IMG/VR virus record: IMGVR_UViG_3300046656_000535
Location: 1-43,932 of that record
Strand: one strand, 5' to 3'
Length of the DNA stretch: 43,932 nucleotides
Source: a virus
Shown here: piece after piece, positions 1-8,004 of the stretch
Numbering within the stretch: position 1 is the stretch's first letter
Layout of the letters: each line of letters starts with the position of its first letter
Translations under genes and position numbers: made by a program
Notes under the pieces: model-generated
The model's input: the letters and a program-made list of their open reading frames with translations, nothing else
Databases searched by the model: none
Told to the model about the DNA's origin: nothing

Positions 1-916
1 CGACGACGAGCGACGCGGCGCGCTTGCCGTCCCAGCACTTCACGTCCGTGCAGGTCGCGTTCTCGACCGCGCTCGCCTCGCCGGGCTCGACGCCGAAGAG
101 CGCCGGCCGGGCGCACGACGTCTTCGGGCACTTGAGGCAGGAGCCGGCCGAGCGCTGCAGCTTCTCGTCGTCGAGCTTCCAGGTCGCGAGGCGCAGCGGG
201 CGCAGGTAGGCGCGCAGCTCGGCGCGGACCTCGTCGACGCTCGTGAGCGAGCTCTCGCCCCAGCCGCGGCGGACCCACTCGTTCTTCGGTTCCTTCCCGT
301 CGAACTCGAACCGCTCGAGCAGGAAGGCGTCCTGGCTGCGCGCGTCGACGAGCGCGAGCTCCTCGAGCCACGCCGGCGGCCAGAGCTTCAAGGGGCCGTC
401 CTTGATCGCGCGTCGCGCGAGCGGCGAGAGCTGCGCCAGGTTCTCGCGGCGCGCGACCCAGAAGACGGACCGCCCGAGTCCCTTCGCGACCTGCTCCTGC
501 GTCGCCTGCTCGCGCAGCGCGCCGACGATCGCGGCCTCCTCGAGCGGGTCCAAGTCCTTCCGGTCGGCGTTCTCGGCGAGCAGCACGACGCCGGCGGCCG
601 CGGTCCCCTTGAAGAGCAGCGCCGGCACGCGGAGCCACGCGAGCTCGCGCACCGCGGCGAGGCGCCTGTGGCCGGCAAGCACGTCGAACCGGCCGCCCCC
701 CTTCGGCCGCACGACGATCGGCTGCAGCAGGCCGAGCTCGCGGATCGACTCGACCAGCACGGGGTCGGGCCGCGATCGCGACGCCGGGTTCAGCGGGCTC
801 GCGTCGAGCTGCGCGAGCTCGACGTGCTCGACCGCGCTCGGCAGCGCGACCGGCGGCCCCTCGAGCTCGGCGACGGCCGCCCCCGCGGCCTTCGCTCCTT
901 CGTTTCGTCGCTCCAC
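1..916 (-). CDS. ParB/Spo0J-family protein, N-terminal part (continues at 43932)
   Basis: This is a ParB-family DNA-binding protein; here are its first 305 codons. The start is the GTG at 916-914, with AAGGAG eight bases upstream. Residues about 30-115 form the ParB N-terminal (CTPase/nuclease-like) domain, including the G-H-R-R box near residue 82. A helix-turn-helix region follows at about 139-165. Near residues 265-305 lies a cysteine cluster (CxxC, then C-x3-C-W) typical of one ParB subgroup. The frame is open through base 1 and continues in phase at 43932, ending at 43118, about 576 aa in total. It heads a minus-strand operon. No ParA was recognised, so classical plasmid partition is not supported; gene regulation or DNA condensation are alternatives. 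The family call is strong, the role is unknown. Confidence 0.9.
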   Translation of the reverse strand, partial: MERRNEGAKAAGAAVAELEGPPVALPSAVEHVELAQLDASPLNPASRSRPDPVLVESIRELGLLQPIVVRPKGGGRFDVLAGHRRLAAVRELAWLRVPALLFKGTAAAGVVLLAENADRKDLDPLEEAAIVGALREQATQEQVAKGLGRSVFWVARRENLAQLSPLARRAIKDGPLKLWPPAWLEELALVDARSQDAFLLERFEFDGKEPKNEWVRRGWGESSLTSVDEVRAELRAYLRPLRLATWKLDDEKLQRSAGSCLKCPKTSCARPALFGVEPGEASAVENATCTDVKCWDGKRAASLVV

Positions 917-971
917 GGCGTCAGCTCCTTACGATGTCCTTCGGGTCGGGCGCGGCCGGCGGTCGCGCTCA

Positions 972-990
972 GGTTTCACATTAGAAAACC
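972..990. promoter_or_regulatory. Operator-like dyad, copy 1
   Basis: The 19-bp imperfect palindrome GGTTTCACATTAGAAAACC lies in the 139-bp gap between the divergent ParB-like gene and the gp48-fusion gene. It is AT-rich against a very GC-rich background. Two related sites occur at 15872-15890 and 16692-16710, each upstream of a minus-strand gene and in the same orientation. Read on the minus strand it contains TCTAAT, which could serve as a -10 element for the ParB operon. Operator or promoter function is inference. Confidence 0.45.
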
Positions 991-1055
991 CCGGACGGAG
1001 GGCAAGCGGTCCCCGCGCCGGGGCGCGCGCCCCGAGGGGGGGGCGGGAGGACTGC

Positions 1056-4013
1056 ATGGGCGCCGTCATCACGCGGACCCGCCAGGCGCCGGCGCTCGCC
1101 GCCTCCGCGGCCTTCCCGGGCACGACCGTGGCGCTCTCCGGCCAGGACTCGTGGAAGGTCGACAACGTCACGCCCGACTGCGCGCTGCAGGCCGCGGCGA
1201 TGTTTTGGGACTGGGGGGACGGCGCCGTCGGCTTCGGCTTCCGGGCCTCGCACATTTACCCGGCGCCGGGCACCTACCTGCCGGTCCTCACGATCCGCTG
1301 GAAGGACGGCACGACCTCGAGCGCCGCCTACTCGCTCGTCGTCGGGCCCGCGCCGACGTTCGCCGAGTTCAAGAAGTTCGTGAACTACGCGACCGGGAAC
1401 GACGCGAACGACGGGCACGACGACGCGCACGCCTACAAGACGTTCGAGCGCGCGGCCGCGGCCTGGAACTCCTACCGCGGCGGCGGCTCGACCGTGAAGC
1501 CGGTCGGCGTGATCGCGGTCAAGGCCGGCGACCCGTTCACGTACGACGCGCTCAACTCGACCGACGGCTTCGGCAACCCGCACGACGCGACCGTCAGCTT
1601 CGGGCCGCTGCTCGTCACGACGTACGGCGCCGGCGGCCGCGCGGAGTTCGTCGCGACGGCCGGCGCGAGCAGCGCCGACGGCTTCCGGCTCTCGCAGGGC
1701 GGCCACGACCACCCGTTCGAGGAGTTCCCCGGCGACCCGTACTTCAACCCGAACGCCTACAACAACTTCGTCCTGTGGGACGGGATCAACTTCACGTTCA
1801 CGAAGCGGAACCAGGACGTCGACACCTGGAACGTGCTCGGGTTCGACCACGTCGCCACCGAGCTCCGCAACTCGAACGTCGTGAAGGCCGGGCTCGGGCT
1901 CTCGGCCGGCGGCGGCGGGCCGCCGCACGGTTCCTGCGTCTTCAACGTCACCGCCGACCAGCCGTGGCGCAACGGCCTCTTCTGGTCGTGCGCCGAGTCG
2001 ACGCTCGACACGGTCACGATTTCCGGCGCGGGCTCGCTCCCGGACCGCGACTGCGCGCTCTACAGCTCGGCCGGCCTCGACCACTGCAGCGCGCGCAACG
2101 TCACGCTGATCCACGGCTCGCCGGGCCTGCCGGTCTACGGCTTCAAGACGACCGGCTGCAACAAGCTCTGGGTCGAGAACCTCGAGACGCACGACGTCCG
2201 CACGGCGTTCGACATCGGCGGCAACAACGACCCTCCGGAGAACCACGAGGAGACGCACGACCTAGTCATCGACGGGATGCGCGCCTACGGGACGACCGAC
2301 GTCGGACTCTGGCCGGACTACCTGCGCCGCGTGAGCGTCCGGAACGCGCAGTTCTACGGCGGCTGCAGCTTCGCGGCGATCGTCATCGGCTCGTACAACG
2401 CGACGCAATACATCGACGGCTTCGAGGTCCTGAACTCGACGTTCTCGCAGATCCTCGGCGCCGGCGTCTTCTTCGGCCGCGGGCTCCTCGGCGACGGCGA
2501 CACCTGGTCGCGCAACCTCCGGGTCCAGAGCTGCATCTTCACCAAGCCGTTCGGCGCCCAGGGGGTCGATCACAACTTCTTCGAGGTCAGCGCCGGGACG
2601 GGGCTCGCCAACACGACGCTCGGCGGGAACCACTACTTCCGGACCGGCGACGACCTCGACTCCGCGCACTTCGCGTCGACGCCGGGCGGGGAAATCTCGT
2701 TCCGCACCTGGCGTGACAGCTTCGCGACCGACCCCGGATCGGACTTCGGCGACCCGCTCTTCACCGACGAGCTCGGCCTCGACCTGTCGCTCGCGAGCGG
2801 CTCGCCATGCATCGACACCGGCCTCGTCACCGGGATCGACCTCGACGCCGTGCGCCGCGCGCGGCCGCAGGGGCCCGGCTGGGACAAGGGCGCGCTCGAG
2901 GCCGACGACTCGGGCGACGGCTTCTTCGGCAGCGGCGAGCTCGGCGCGGCCGGCACGACGCTCGACGCGGCGGGCCTCGAACAGCTCGAGGGCTCGGGCG
3001 AGTTCGCAGCGCCGGCGCCGGCGCTCGAGGGCGAGGGCTCCGGCGGGTTCGTAGGAACGGGCGAGTTCACCGCCCCCGGAATCGAGCTCGACGCTCGCGG
3101 CGGAATCCCTTTCTCCGGCGGCGGCGGCGCGGGGGTCCTCGCGTCGCCACCGGAGCTGGACGGCTCTGGCGAGCTCTCGTTTCTCGGATCCGCGCCCGAC
3201 CTCCCGGCCCCCGTCCCTGAGATCGAGGGCGACGGCGGCTTCCCCTTCGCCGGCGGCGGCGACGCGCTGCTCGCGCCGTGTGCGACGCTCGAGGGCTTCG
3301 GCGGCCTGCCGATCTTCGGCTCGGGCGAGTTCCTGGCGCCGTGCGCGACGCTCGCCGGCCACGGCGACGCGAAGCTCGTCGAGCCTCCCGTCGACCCCGG
3401 CGCGCCGATCCTCGGCGAGGACCTGGTCGAGCGCGTCGCGACCGCTCTCGCCGACCTCTTCCCGCCCGGACTGCTCTACAAGCCGGTCGCGAGCGGGCAC
3501 CTCTACCAGCTCCGACTCGCGCTCGCGGACGAGGCCGTCGAGCTGCGCGAGCGCGCGCGCTACCTGCTCGACGTCGAGCTCGACCCGCGCCGGACGCTCG
3601 AGCTCCTGCCGGACTGGGAGCGCTGGTACGGCCTGCCCGACCCCGCGCTCGCCTCGCTCGGGCCGCAGACGGTCGCGCAGCGGCGCGCCGCGCTGCTCGC
3701 GAAGATCCGCGCCGTCGGCGGCCAGTCGCCGGCCTACTTCGTCACGGTCGCGGCGACGATCGGCTTCACGATCGAGATCGAGGAGTTCGACCGCACCAAG
3801 GTCGGCGACAAGGTCGGCTCCCCGATCCTCGTCGGCGACTGGGAGTTCGTGTGGAAGGTGCACGCGCCGCGCTCGACGATCCGGCACGCGCGCGCCGGCG
3901 CGAGCTTCGCCGGCGACCGGATCGGCGAGTGGGGGAACGCTCCCCTCGAGGCGCTGCTCGCCGAGCTCAAGCCGGCGCACACCATCCTGCTCTTCGCGTA
4001 CGATCTAGACTGA
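1056..4013 (+). CDS. PKD / beta-helix tail protein fused to Mu gp48-like (DUF2313) baseplate domain
   Basis: A 985-aa virion protein. The start is the ATG with GGGAGG just upstream; frames further upstream are shadow of the ParB gene. Residues ~20-97 are PKD-like (WDWGDG, then a HxYxxPGTY strand). Residues ~108-610 begin with a GNDANDG motif and read as a right-handed beta-helix of the pectate-lyase type, Asn/Gly-rich. Residues ~621-780 are glycine/proline-rich repeats of the form GxGEFxAPxxxLxG. Residues ~785-985 match the Mu gp48/DUF2313 baseplate family: LLPDWERWYGLPDP, QRRAALLAKIRAVGGQSPAY and the end LKPAHTILLFAY. gp48 normally follows gp47 directly, but here it sits about 11 kb further round the circle. 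The extension is probably a tailspike or adhesin displayed on the baseplate; enzymatic activity is unproven. Confidence 0.85.
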   Translation: MGAVITRTRQAPALAASAAFPGTTVALSGQDSWKVDNVTPDCALQAAAMFWDWGDGAVGFGFRASHIYPAPGTYLPVLTIRWKDGTTSSAAYSLVVGPAPTFAEFKKFVNYATGNDANDGHDDAHAYKTFERAAAAWNSYRGGGSTVKPVGVIAVKAGDPFTYDALNSTDGFGNPHDATVSFGPLLVTTYGAGGRAEFVATAGASSADGFRLSQGGHDHPFEEFPGDPYFNPNAYNNFVLWDGINFTFTKRNQDVDTWNVLGFDHVATELRNSNVVKAGLGLSAGGGGPPHGSCVFNVTADQPWRNGLFWSCAESTLDTVTISGAGSLPDRDCALYSSAGLDHCSARNVTLIHGSPGLPVYGFKTTGCNKLWVENLETHDVRTAFDIGGNNDPPENHEETHDLVIDGMRAYGTTDVGLWPDYLRRVSVRNAQFYGGCSFAAIVIGSYNATQYIDGFEVLNSTFSQILGAGVFFGRGLLGDGDTWSRNLRVQSCIFTKPFGAQGVDHNFFEVSAGTGLANTTLGGNHYFRTGDDLDSAHFASTPGGEISFRTWRDSFATDPGSDFGDPLFTDELGLDLSLASGSPCIDTGLVTGIDLDAVRRARPQGPGWDKGALEADDSGDGFFGSGELGAAGTTLDAAGLEQLEGSGEFAAPAPALEGEGSGGFVGTGEFTAPGIELDARGGIPFSGGGGAGVLASPPELDGSGELSFLGSAPDLPAPVPEIEGDGGFPFAGGGDALLAPCATLEGFGGLPIFGSGEFLAPCATLAGHGDAKLVEPPVDPGAPILGEDLVERVATALADLFPPGLLYKPVASGHLYQLRLALADEAVELRERARYLLDVELDPRRTLELLPDWERWYGLPDPALASLGPQTVAQRRAALLAKIRAVGGQSPAYFVTVAATIGFTIEIEEFDRTKVGDKVGSPILVGDWEFVWKVHAPRSTIRHARAGASFAGDRIGEWGNAPLEALLAELKPAHTILLFAYDLD

Positions 4014-4040
4014 TCCGCAGGCCCCCCGCAGGAGCGAACC

Positions 4041-4700
4041 GTGAGCGACCCGAACGCGAAGAAGCGAGCGGCCGGCAAGGTCGTCGTCGAGGGCCAGGCC
4101 GGCGCGGCCGTGCCGAAGGGCACGGTCTTCCACCGCGCCGACGGGCACCCGTTCGAGACGACGACGGCCGCGACGATCGGCGAGGACGAGTCGGTCAAGG
4201 TCGACGTCGTCGCGCGCGTCGCCGGCGTCGCCGGCCAGTGCGTCCCGGGCACCATCCTGCACTGCAAGGAAGAGCCCGAGCACTTCTGCGCGGACTGCAT
4301 CGTCGACGTGGACGGGCTCGTGATCGCCGGCGCGCCGCCGGCCGTCGCGCCGAGCTCGAGCGCCGCGCCGGAAGCTTCCGCCGGCGTCGACGCGCCGCAC
4401 GAGCTCGCCGGCCGCAATGCCGAGCGGCCCGAGGCGCCGAAGAAGGGCGCCGGCGCGGCCGCGCTCAAGCGCGCCCCCGACGCGCCGGTCGAGGTCCCGA
4501 CCTGCTTCGCGCACGTCCAGGTCAACGGGCGCGGCGCGCTGCGCGTGAAGGCGACCTACCGCGGGAAGAAGAAGGACGGGACGCACTCCGCGACGGTCGT
4601 CCTCACCGACGGCCAGGGCCGTTTCGTCGAGCACGAGCTCGACGACGTCGCCGAGCACGACCCGAAGAACCCGACCTGGCCTTCGATCGAAGTGCCGTGA
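4041..4700 (+). CDS. Small protein with baseplate-J-like beta domain
   Basis: A 219-aa protein starting at GTG with AGGAG seven bases upstream. Residues ~13-75 (AGAAVPKGTVFHRADG, then a GQCVPGTIL turn) resemble the beta-sandwich domain found inside baseplate J/gp47 proteins, which this genome also has in its own gp47 at 35587. A C/H-rich patch follows, then an Ala/Ser/Pro linker (~100-150). The C-terminal ~70 residues form a separate beta-rich domain (VQVNGRGALRVKATYRGKKKDG). It lies directly after the gp48 fusion, and its TGA overlaps the next GTG, so it is probably a virion component. The family resemblance is by eye; the function is inferred. Confidence 0.6.
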   Translation: MSDPNAKKRAAGKVVVEGQAGAAVPKGTVFHRADGHPFETTTAATIGEDESVKVDVVARVAGVAGQCVPGTILHCKEEPEHFCADCIVDVDGLVIAGAPPAVAPSSSAAPEASAGVDAPHELAGRNAERPEAPKKGAGAAALKRAPDAPVEVPTCFAHVQVNGRGALRVKATYRGKKKDGTHSATVVLTDGQGRFVEHELDDVAEHDPKNPTWPSIEVP

Positions 4701-5425
4701 CGACGACCGGCGAGGCGCTCTCGGTCGCGACGAACGCGCCCGAGGTCCTCGCGAAGCTCCGCGCGTTCCCTCGCGACCAGCTCCCCTTCGCGGTCGCGCT
4801 CTCGCTCACGCGCCTCGCCGTCGCGCTGCGCGACGTCGAGCGCGCGCGCTGGAAGAGCGAGTTCAAGGTGCGCGCGGAGTGGACGACGCGCCAGGTGACG
4901 TTCGACGTCACGCGGAAGAAGGAATGGCCGAACCCGTCGGTCAAGGTCGGCGACCTCTACCGGCCGGCCGCGACGCTCGAGACGGGCGGCGCGAAGGGCC
5001 CGGACGCCGGCTTCACCGACGTCTTCGTGCCGACGCGCTTCGTCGCCGCGCAGCGCAGTTCGAGCACGGGCCGGCTGCCGGTCGCGCTGCAGCCGAAGAG
5101 CCTGATCGGCCGCGGCCTCGTGCACGTCGAGACGCTGCCCGGCCTCGGGAAGGCGCTCGTGTTGAACGAGCGCGTCGGCAAGACGGCGAAGGTGCTCGCG
5201 AGCGGGAAGATCGGCGCCGGCCGCCAGCGCTTCGGCGCGACGCGCATCAACGCGGCGGCCTTCACGAAGACGGGGCAGCAGCGCGCGCTCTTCCTCCTAC
5301 GGTCCGACGTGAAGATCCCCGAGCGCTTCGGGTTCGGCCGCGCGGCGTCGGAGTTCGTGCGGAAGAACTACGCGGCTATCTTCCTGCAGGCGATGGACTA
5401 CGCGGTCGCGACCCGGCGGGCGTGA
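4697..5425 (+). CDS. Minor tail protein-like (possible gpZ-type)
   Basis: A 242-aa protein whose GTG overlaps the TGA of the previous gene (GTGA). The N-terminus (LPFAVALSLTRLAVALRDVE) resembles the helix at the start of minor tail protein Z-like proteins, which are usually near the head-tail or tail-completion genes. The remainder has basic and aromatic strands and ends with a helix containing RKNYAAIFLQAMDYAVATR. There are no signal peptide, membrane segments or catalytic motif. Coupling to the J-like protein and position before the pectate lyase suggest a tail-associated role. It could also be an unrelated virion protein; this is a weak family call. Confidence 0.45.
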   Translation: MTTTGEALSVATNAPEVLAKLRAFPRDQLPFAVALSLTRLAVALRDVERARWKSEFKVRAEWTTRQVTFDVTRKKEWPNPSVKVGDLYRPAATLETGGAKGPDAGFTDVFVPTRFVAAQRSSSTGRLPVALQPKSLIGRGLVHVETLPGLGKALVLNERVGKTAKVLASGKIGAGRQRFGATRINAAAFTKTGQQRALFLLRSDVKIPERFGFGRAASEFVRKNYAAIFLQAMDYAVATRRA

Positions 5426-5438
5426 GGGGGGAACGCGC

Positions 5439-6683
5439 ATGGCTTCCGGCCGTCCCTGTTTCATCGGCGCGCAGGGCTACGGGTCGACGACGCCCGGCGG
5501 CCGCGGCGGCCCCGTGCTGCGCGTCACGACGCTCGAGGACGACAACCCGGCACCGCCGGGGAGCTACCGCGCCGCGGTCCGCACGGCCGGCCCGCGCCAC
5601 ATCGTGTTCGACGTCGAAGGCCGGATCGAGCTCGTGCGGCCGATCAAGTTCGTCGACCCCTTCTGCACCGTGCACGGGCAGACGGCGCCCGGCGAGGGGA
5701 TCGTGCTCTCGGGCGAGGAGACGCGGATCCAGACGCACGACGTCGTGATCCGGCACATGAGAATGAGGACCGGCGATGACCACGTCCCGGTCGACGGCTG
5801 GGACAACGCCGACGCCTGCAACACCGGCACGCCCGACGACCTCGGCGGCGTCTTCAACGTGGTCATGGACCACTGCTCGCTCACCTGGGGCACGGACGAG
5901 ACGCTCACCGCCTGGTACAAGACGCACGACGTCACGTTCCAGCACTGCATCATCGCGGAGGCGCTCTTCTTCGGGAACCACCCGAAGACGACGGGGCCGC
6001 CGTTCCAGGGTCACTCGATGGGGCACTTGGTCGGCGACGTCGGCCCCTATCCGCCGCACGACCCGGCCGCGACGTTCTCGCACAAGGTCAGCTCGCACCA
6101 CAACCTGCTCGTCTCGTGCAACGAACGGATGCCGCAGTTCTCGCTCTGCGACGAGGTCGACTTCCGCGGGAACGTGATCTACAACTGGGGCGAGGCGCCG
6201 CTCGAGCTCGAGAAGCCGGGCGGACCGGACCCGCTCGGCGTCAAGCGCGTGAACGTCTACCGCAACGCCTGGCTCCCCGGCCCGAACCGCGGCACGCACC
6301 CGACGTGCATCGCCGTGCGCGACGACGCGAGCGACACGCGGCTCTACATCGCGGAGAACTTCGGGCCGATCGGCCGCACGATGATCCGCGACCCGCGGTT
6401 CGACAACTGGAACTTCGTGCGCCTCTTCGGAGGCACCCAGCTCCCCGAGGAGGTCGGCCCCGTCCGCTACCGCCTCGACGTGCCGTTCGACTGCCCGCGC
6501 GTCTGCGTCGCACCGACCGAGCAGAACATCCCCTACGTGATCGCGAACGCGGGCGCGATGCGGAAGGGCCCGGACGGGACGGAGCGGCGCGACGCGACCG
6601 ACCGTCGCATCGTGCAGACGGTCCTCGACGACAACGGCGCGCTCATCAACTCGCCGCACGACGTCGGCGGATACCTTCGTTGA
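5439..6683 (+). CDS. Pectate lyase-like polysaccharide lyase
   Basis: A 414-aa protein with an ATG preceded by a GA-rich ribosome-binding site. It matches pectate-lyase-type parallel beta-helix enzymes: a GxGxxTTPGGRGG opening, a VTTLED strand, GQTAPGEGI at residues 80-88, a VIRHMRMRTGDD strand, a MDHCSLTWGTDE strand and the NVIYNWGEAP turn. The family cleaves acidic polysaccharide by beta-elimination. There is no N-terminal signal peptide, so it is probably released at lysis or mounted on the virion rather than secreted. It belongs to the tail-gene cluster, which favours a depolymerase role on host capsule or biofilm polysaccharide. Which Asp and Arg residues are catalytic was not established from sequence alone. 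Confidence 0.85.
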   Translation: MASGRPCFIGAQGYGSTTPGGRGGPVLRVTTLEDDNPAPPGSYRAAVRTAGPRHIVFDVEGRIELVRPIKFVDPFCTVHGQTAPGEGIVLSGEETRIQTHDVVIRHMRMRTGDDHVPVDGWDNADACNTGTPDDLGGVFNVVMDHCSLTWGTDETLTAWYKTHDVTFQHCIIAEALFFGNHPKTTGPPFQGHSMGHLVGDVGPYPPHDPAATFSHKVSSHHNLLVSCNERMPQFSLCDEVDFRGNVIYNWGEAPLELEKPGGPDPLGVKRVNVYRNAWLPGPNRGTHPTCIAVRDDASDTRLYIAENFGPIGRTMIRDPRFDNWNFVRLFGGTQLPEEVGPVRYRLDVPFDCPRVCVAPTEQNIPYVIANAGAMRKGPDGTERRDATDRRIVQTVLDDNGALINSPHDVGGYLR

Positions 6684-6803
6684 ACCGCTCGAGGTCGGGA
6701 ACCCCGCGCGCTCGAACCCTCCTGCCCGGGGGGCGCCCGGCAACCCCGACGCGGCGCGCCAGGACGCGCCAGGGCGCGCGGCGGCGGGCGCGCGCCTCGA
6801 GGC

Positions 6804-6821
6804 CCGCCCCCCGGGGGGCGG
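6804..6821. terminator. Perfect GC palindrome after the pectate lyase gene
   Basis: CCGCCCCCCGGGGGGCGG is a perfect 18-bp palindrome in the 242-bp gap downstream of the pectate lyase stop. It can form a very stable stem, but no T-tract follows and there is no loop in the perfect form. It may be a pause or processing site rather than a classical intrinsic terminator. Confidence 0.3.
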
Positions 6822-6895
6822 CCGTCACGGGTCCTTCCAGAGCGTCGGCGCTTCGGGGGTGACGCGGAGTTCGGGGGGGGGCACTACCGGAACCT

Positions 6896-6910
6896 GGAAA
6901 CCGGGTTTCC
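6896..6910. promoter_or_regulatory. 15-bp palindrome upstream of DUF6527 gene
   Basis: GGAAACCGGGTTTCC (arms GGAAACC and GGTTTCC around one base) lies 15 bp upstream of the DUF6527 ATG. It is flanked by two direct copies of GCTTCGGGGGTGAC at 6850-6863 and 6911-6924; the second copy includes the ribosome-binding site. It is a possible operator or translational control element; function is inferred. Confidence 0.35.
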
Positions 6911-6925
6911 GCTTCGGGGGTGACC

Positions 6926-7219
6926 ATGCGGTTTCGACGCTTCCACGCCGCCGACCAGTCGTACCTGCTCTGGCTTTGCCCCGGCTGCGACGACGTGCAC
7001 CAGGTCCCGGTCGGCCCGCCGAAGGGCTGGACGCTCTCCGGGACCGACGATGCGCCGACCGTCTCGCCGTCCGTCTTCACGAACCCCCAGGGCGCGGGAG
7101 GCCGGCCGAAGTGCCACGCCTTCCTCCGCGCCGGCGCGATGGAGTTCCTCGGGGACTGCACGCACGCGCTCGCCGGCACGACGGCGCCGGTCGGCGAGCT
7201 GCCCGACTGGGCGACCTGA
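6926..7219 (+). CDS. DUF6527 family protein
   Basis: A 97-aa protein. It resembles the DUF6527 family found in phages and prophages: an early CPGCxxxH motif, a PTVSPSVFT strand, then KCHAFLRAGAMEFLGDCTHALAG near the C-terminus. The cysteines and histidines probably bind a metal. The molecular function of the family is not known. The start is the ATG at 6926, preceded by GGGGG; a GTG two codons upstream (6920) is an alternative. It is the last gene of the plus-strand group starting at 1056 and converges on the minus-strand gene at 7369. Confidence 0.75.
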   Translation: MRFRRFHAADQSYLLWLCPGCDDVHQVPVGPPKGWTLSGTDDAPTVSPSVFTNPQGAGGRPKCHAFLRAGAMEFLGDCTHALAGTTAPVGELPDWAT

Positions 7220-7329
7220 GCGGCCCGCGATAGGATTCGGGCGCCTCGGAACGACCCCGCTCGGGGAGTCTCCATTCCCCGCGCGACCGCCATCACTTCG
7301 GGAGCTCGCGGCGGACCTCGTGAGCTCGA

Positions 7330-7361
7330 GCGGCCGGCCCGGCCACCCCCGGGTCGGCCGC
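7330..7361. terminator. Bidirectional hairpin between convergent genes
   Basis: A 13-bp stem (7330-7342 with 7349-7361, one G-T pair) encloses a 6-base loop (CCACCC) and is followed by CTTTCG. It sits between the convergent stops at 7219 and 7369, where a shared terminator is expected. The T-tract is poor, so efficiency is uncertain. Confidence 0.5.
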
Positions 7362-7368
7362 TTTCGCG

Positions 7369-7980
7369 TCAAGCCTCGAGCAGGACGCCGGCGCGCAGGA
7401 AGCCGTGCCAGCCGGGCACCTGGATCGACCCCCCTCCGGCGCTGCAGGTCGCGGCCGGGTCCGTCCCCTTCCCGACCGTCACGTTCGGCGGCTCGCCGAC
7501 GCGGACCCAGCAGCGGTGGGCGGCGTCGTCCTTCCGCGTGCAGTTCGACGCGCGCGAGTCGACGACCCAGTCGCGGCCGCCGGGCAGTCGGACGACGAGC
7601 GTCCGGCCGTCGGGACCGCGCGCGTAGTCGGCCATCCACGGCGCGAACCACATCGCTCCGGCCGGGGCCTGGCGCAGCTCGAGCTCGAGGTCGAACGGCC
7701 CCGTCCAGAGCTGCGCGACGAACCGCTGGCGCGGGTCCTGGTCGTCGAACACGTAGGTGCAGCCGTCGCACTTCGTCGGGAACGTGAGGCCGGAGCGCAC
7801 CGCGGCCGCCTCGCCGACGACCATCGAACTCTGCTCGCCGGCGTCGCACTCGCCGACGAACCGCGAGGCGTCGTGGTAGCTGCGGTCGGAGGGGCAGGGC
7901 TGGTCGCCGGCCGAGTACCGGCGCGCGTAGGCGCGGGCGCGGGTCGACGGCTGCAGCAGGAAGCAGGAGACGTTCGGCAC
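7369..7980 (-). CDS. Conserved phage protein, unknown function
   Basis: A 203-aa protein with an ATG and GAGGAG upstream. It contains the signatures DRSYHDASRF, CDGCTYVFDDQDPRQRF, PPGGRDW-like strands, VDSRASNC, AAHRCWVRVGEPPNVTVGKG and a final GSIQVPGWHGFLRAGV. I recognise this pattern from proteins of actinobacterial and other phages, but no function is assigned to that family as far as I know. Cysteine and histidine pairs suggest metal binding. It follows the 125-aa gene at 8005 with a 24-bp gap, so the two are probably co-transcribed. Confidence 0.75.
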   Translation of the reverse strand: MPNVSCFLLQPSTRARAYARRYSAGDQPCPSDRSYHDASRFVGECDAGEQSSMVVGEAAAVRSGLTFPTKCDGCTYVFDDQDPRQRFVAQLWTGPFDLELELRQAPAGAMWFAPWMADYARGPDGRTLVVRLPGGRDWVVDSRASNCTRKDDAAHRCWVRVGEPPNVTVGKGTDPAATCSAGGGSIQVPGWHGFLRAGVLLEA

Positions 7981-8004
7981 GGCGAGCTCCTCGAGCTGGG
8001 CGAA

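Noticed and set aside
243-1055. Upstream extension of the gp48-fusion frame to 243
   Set aside because: The extension is Ser/Arg-rich shadow of the ParB gene on the other strand. The ATG at 1056 has a good ribosome-binding site and starts the PKD domain.
2262-3980. Long minus-strand frame opposite the gp48 fusion
   Set aside because: Arg/Glu/Val-rich sequence without motifs; it mirrors GC-skewed codons of the real gene.
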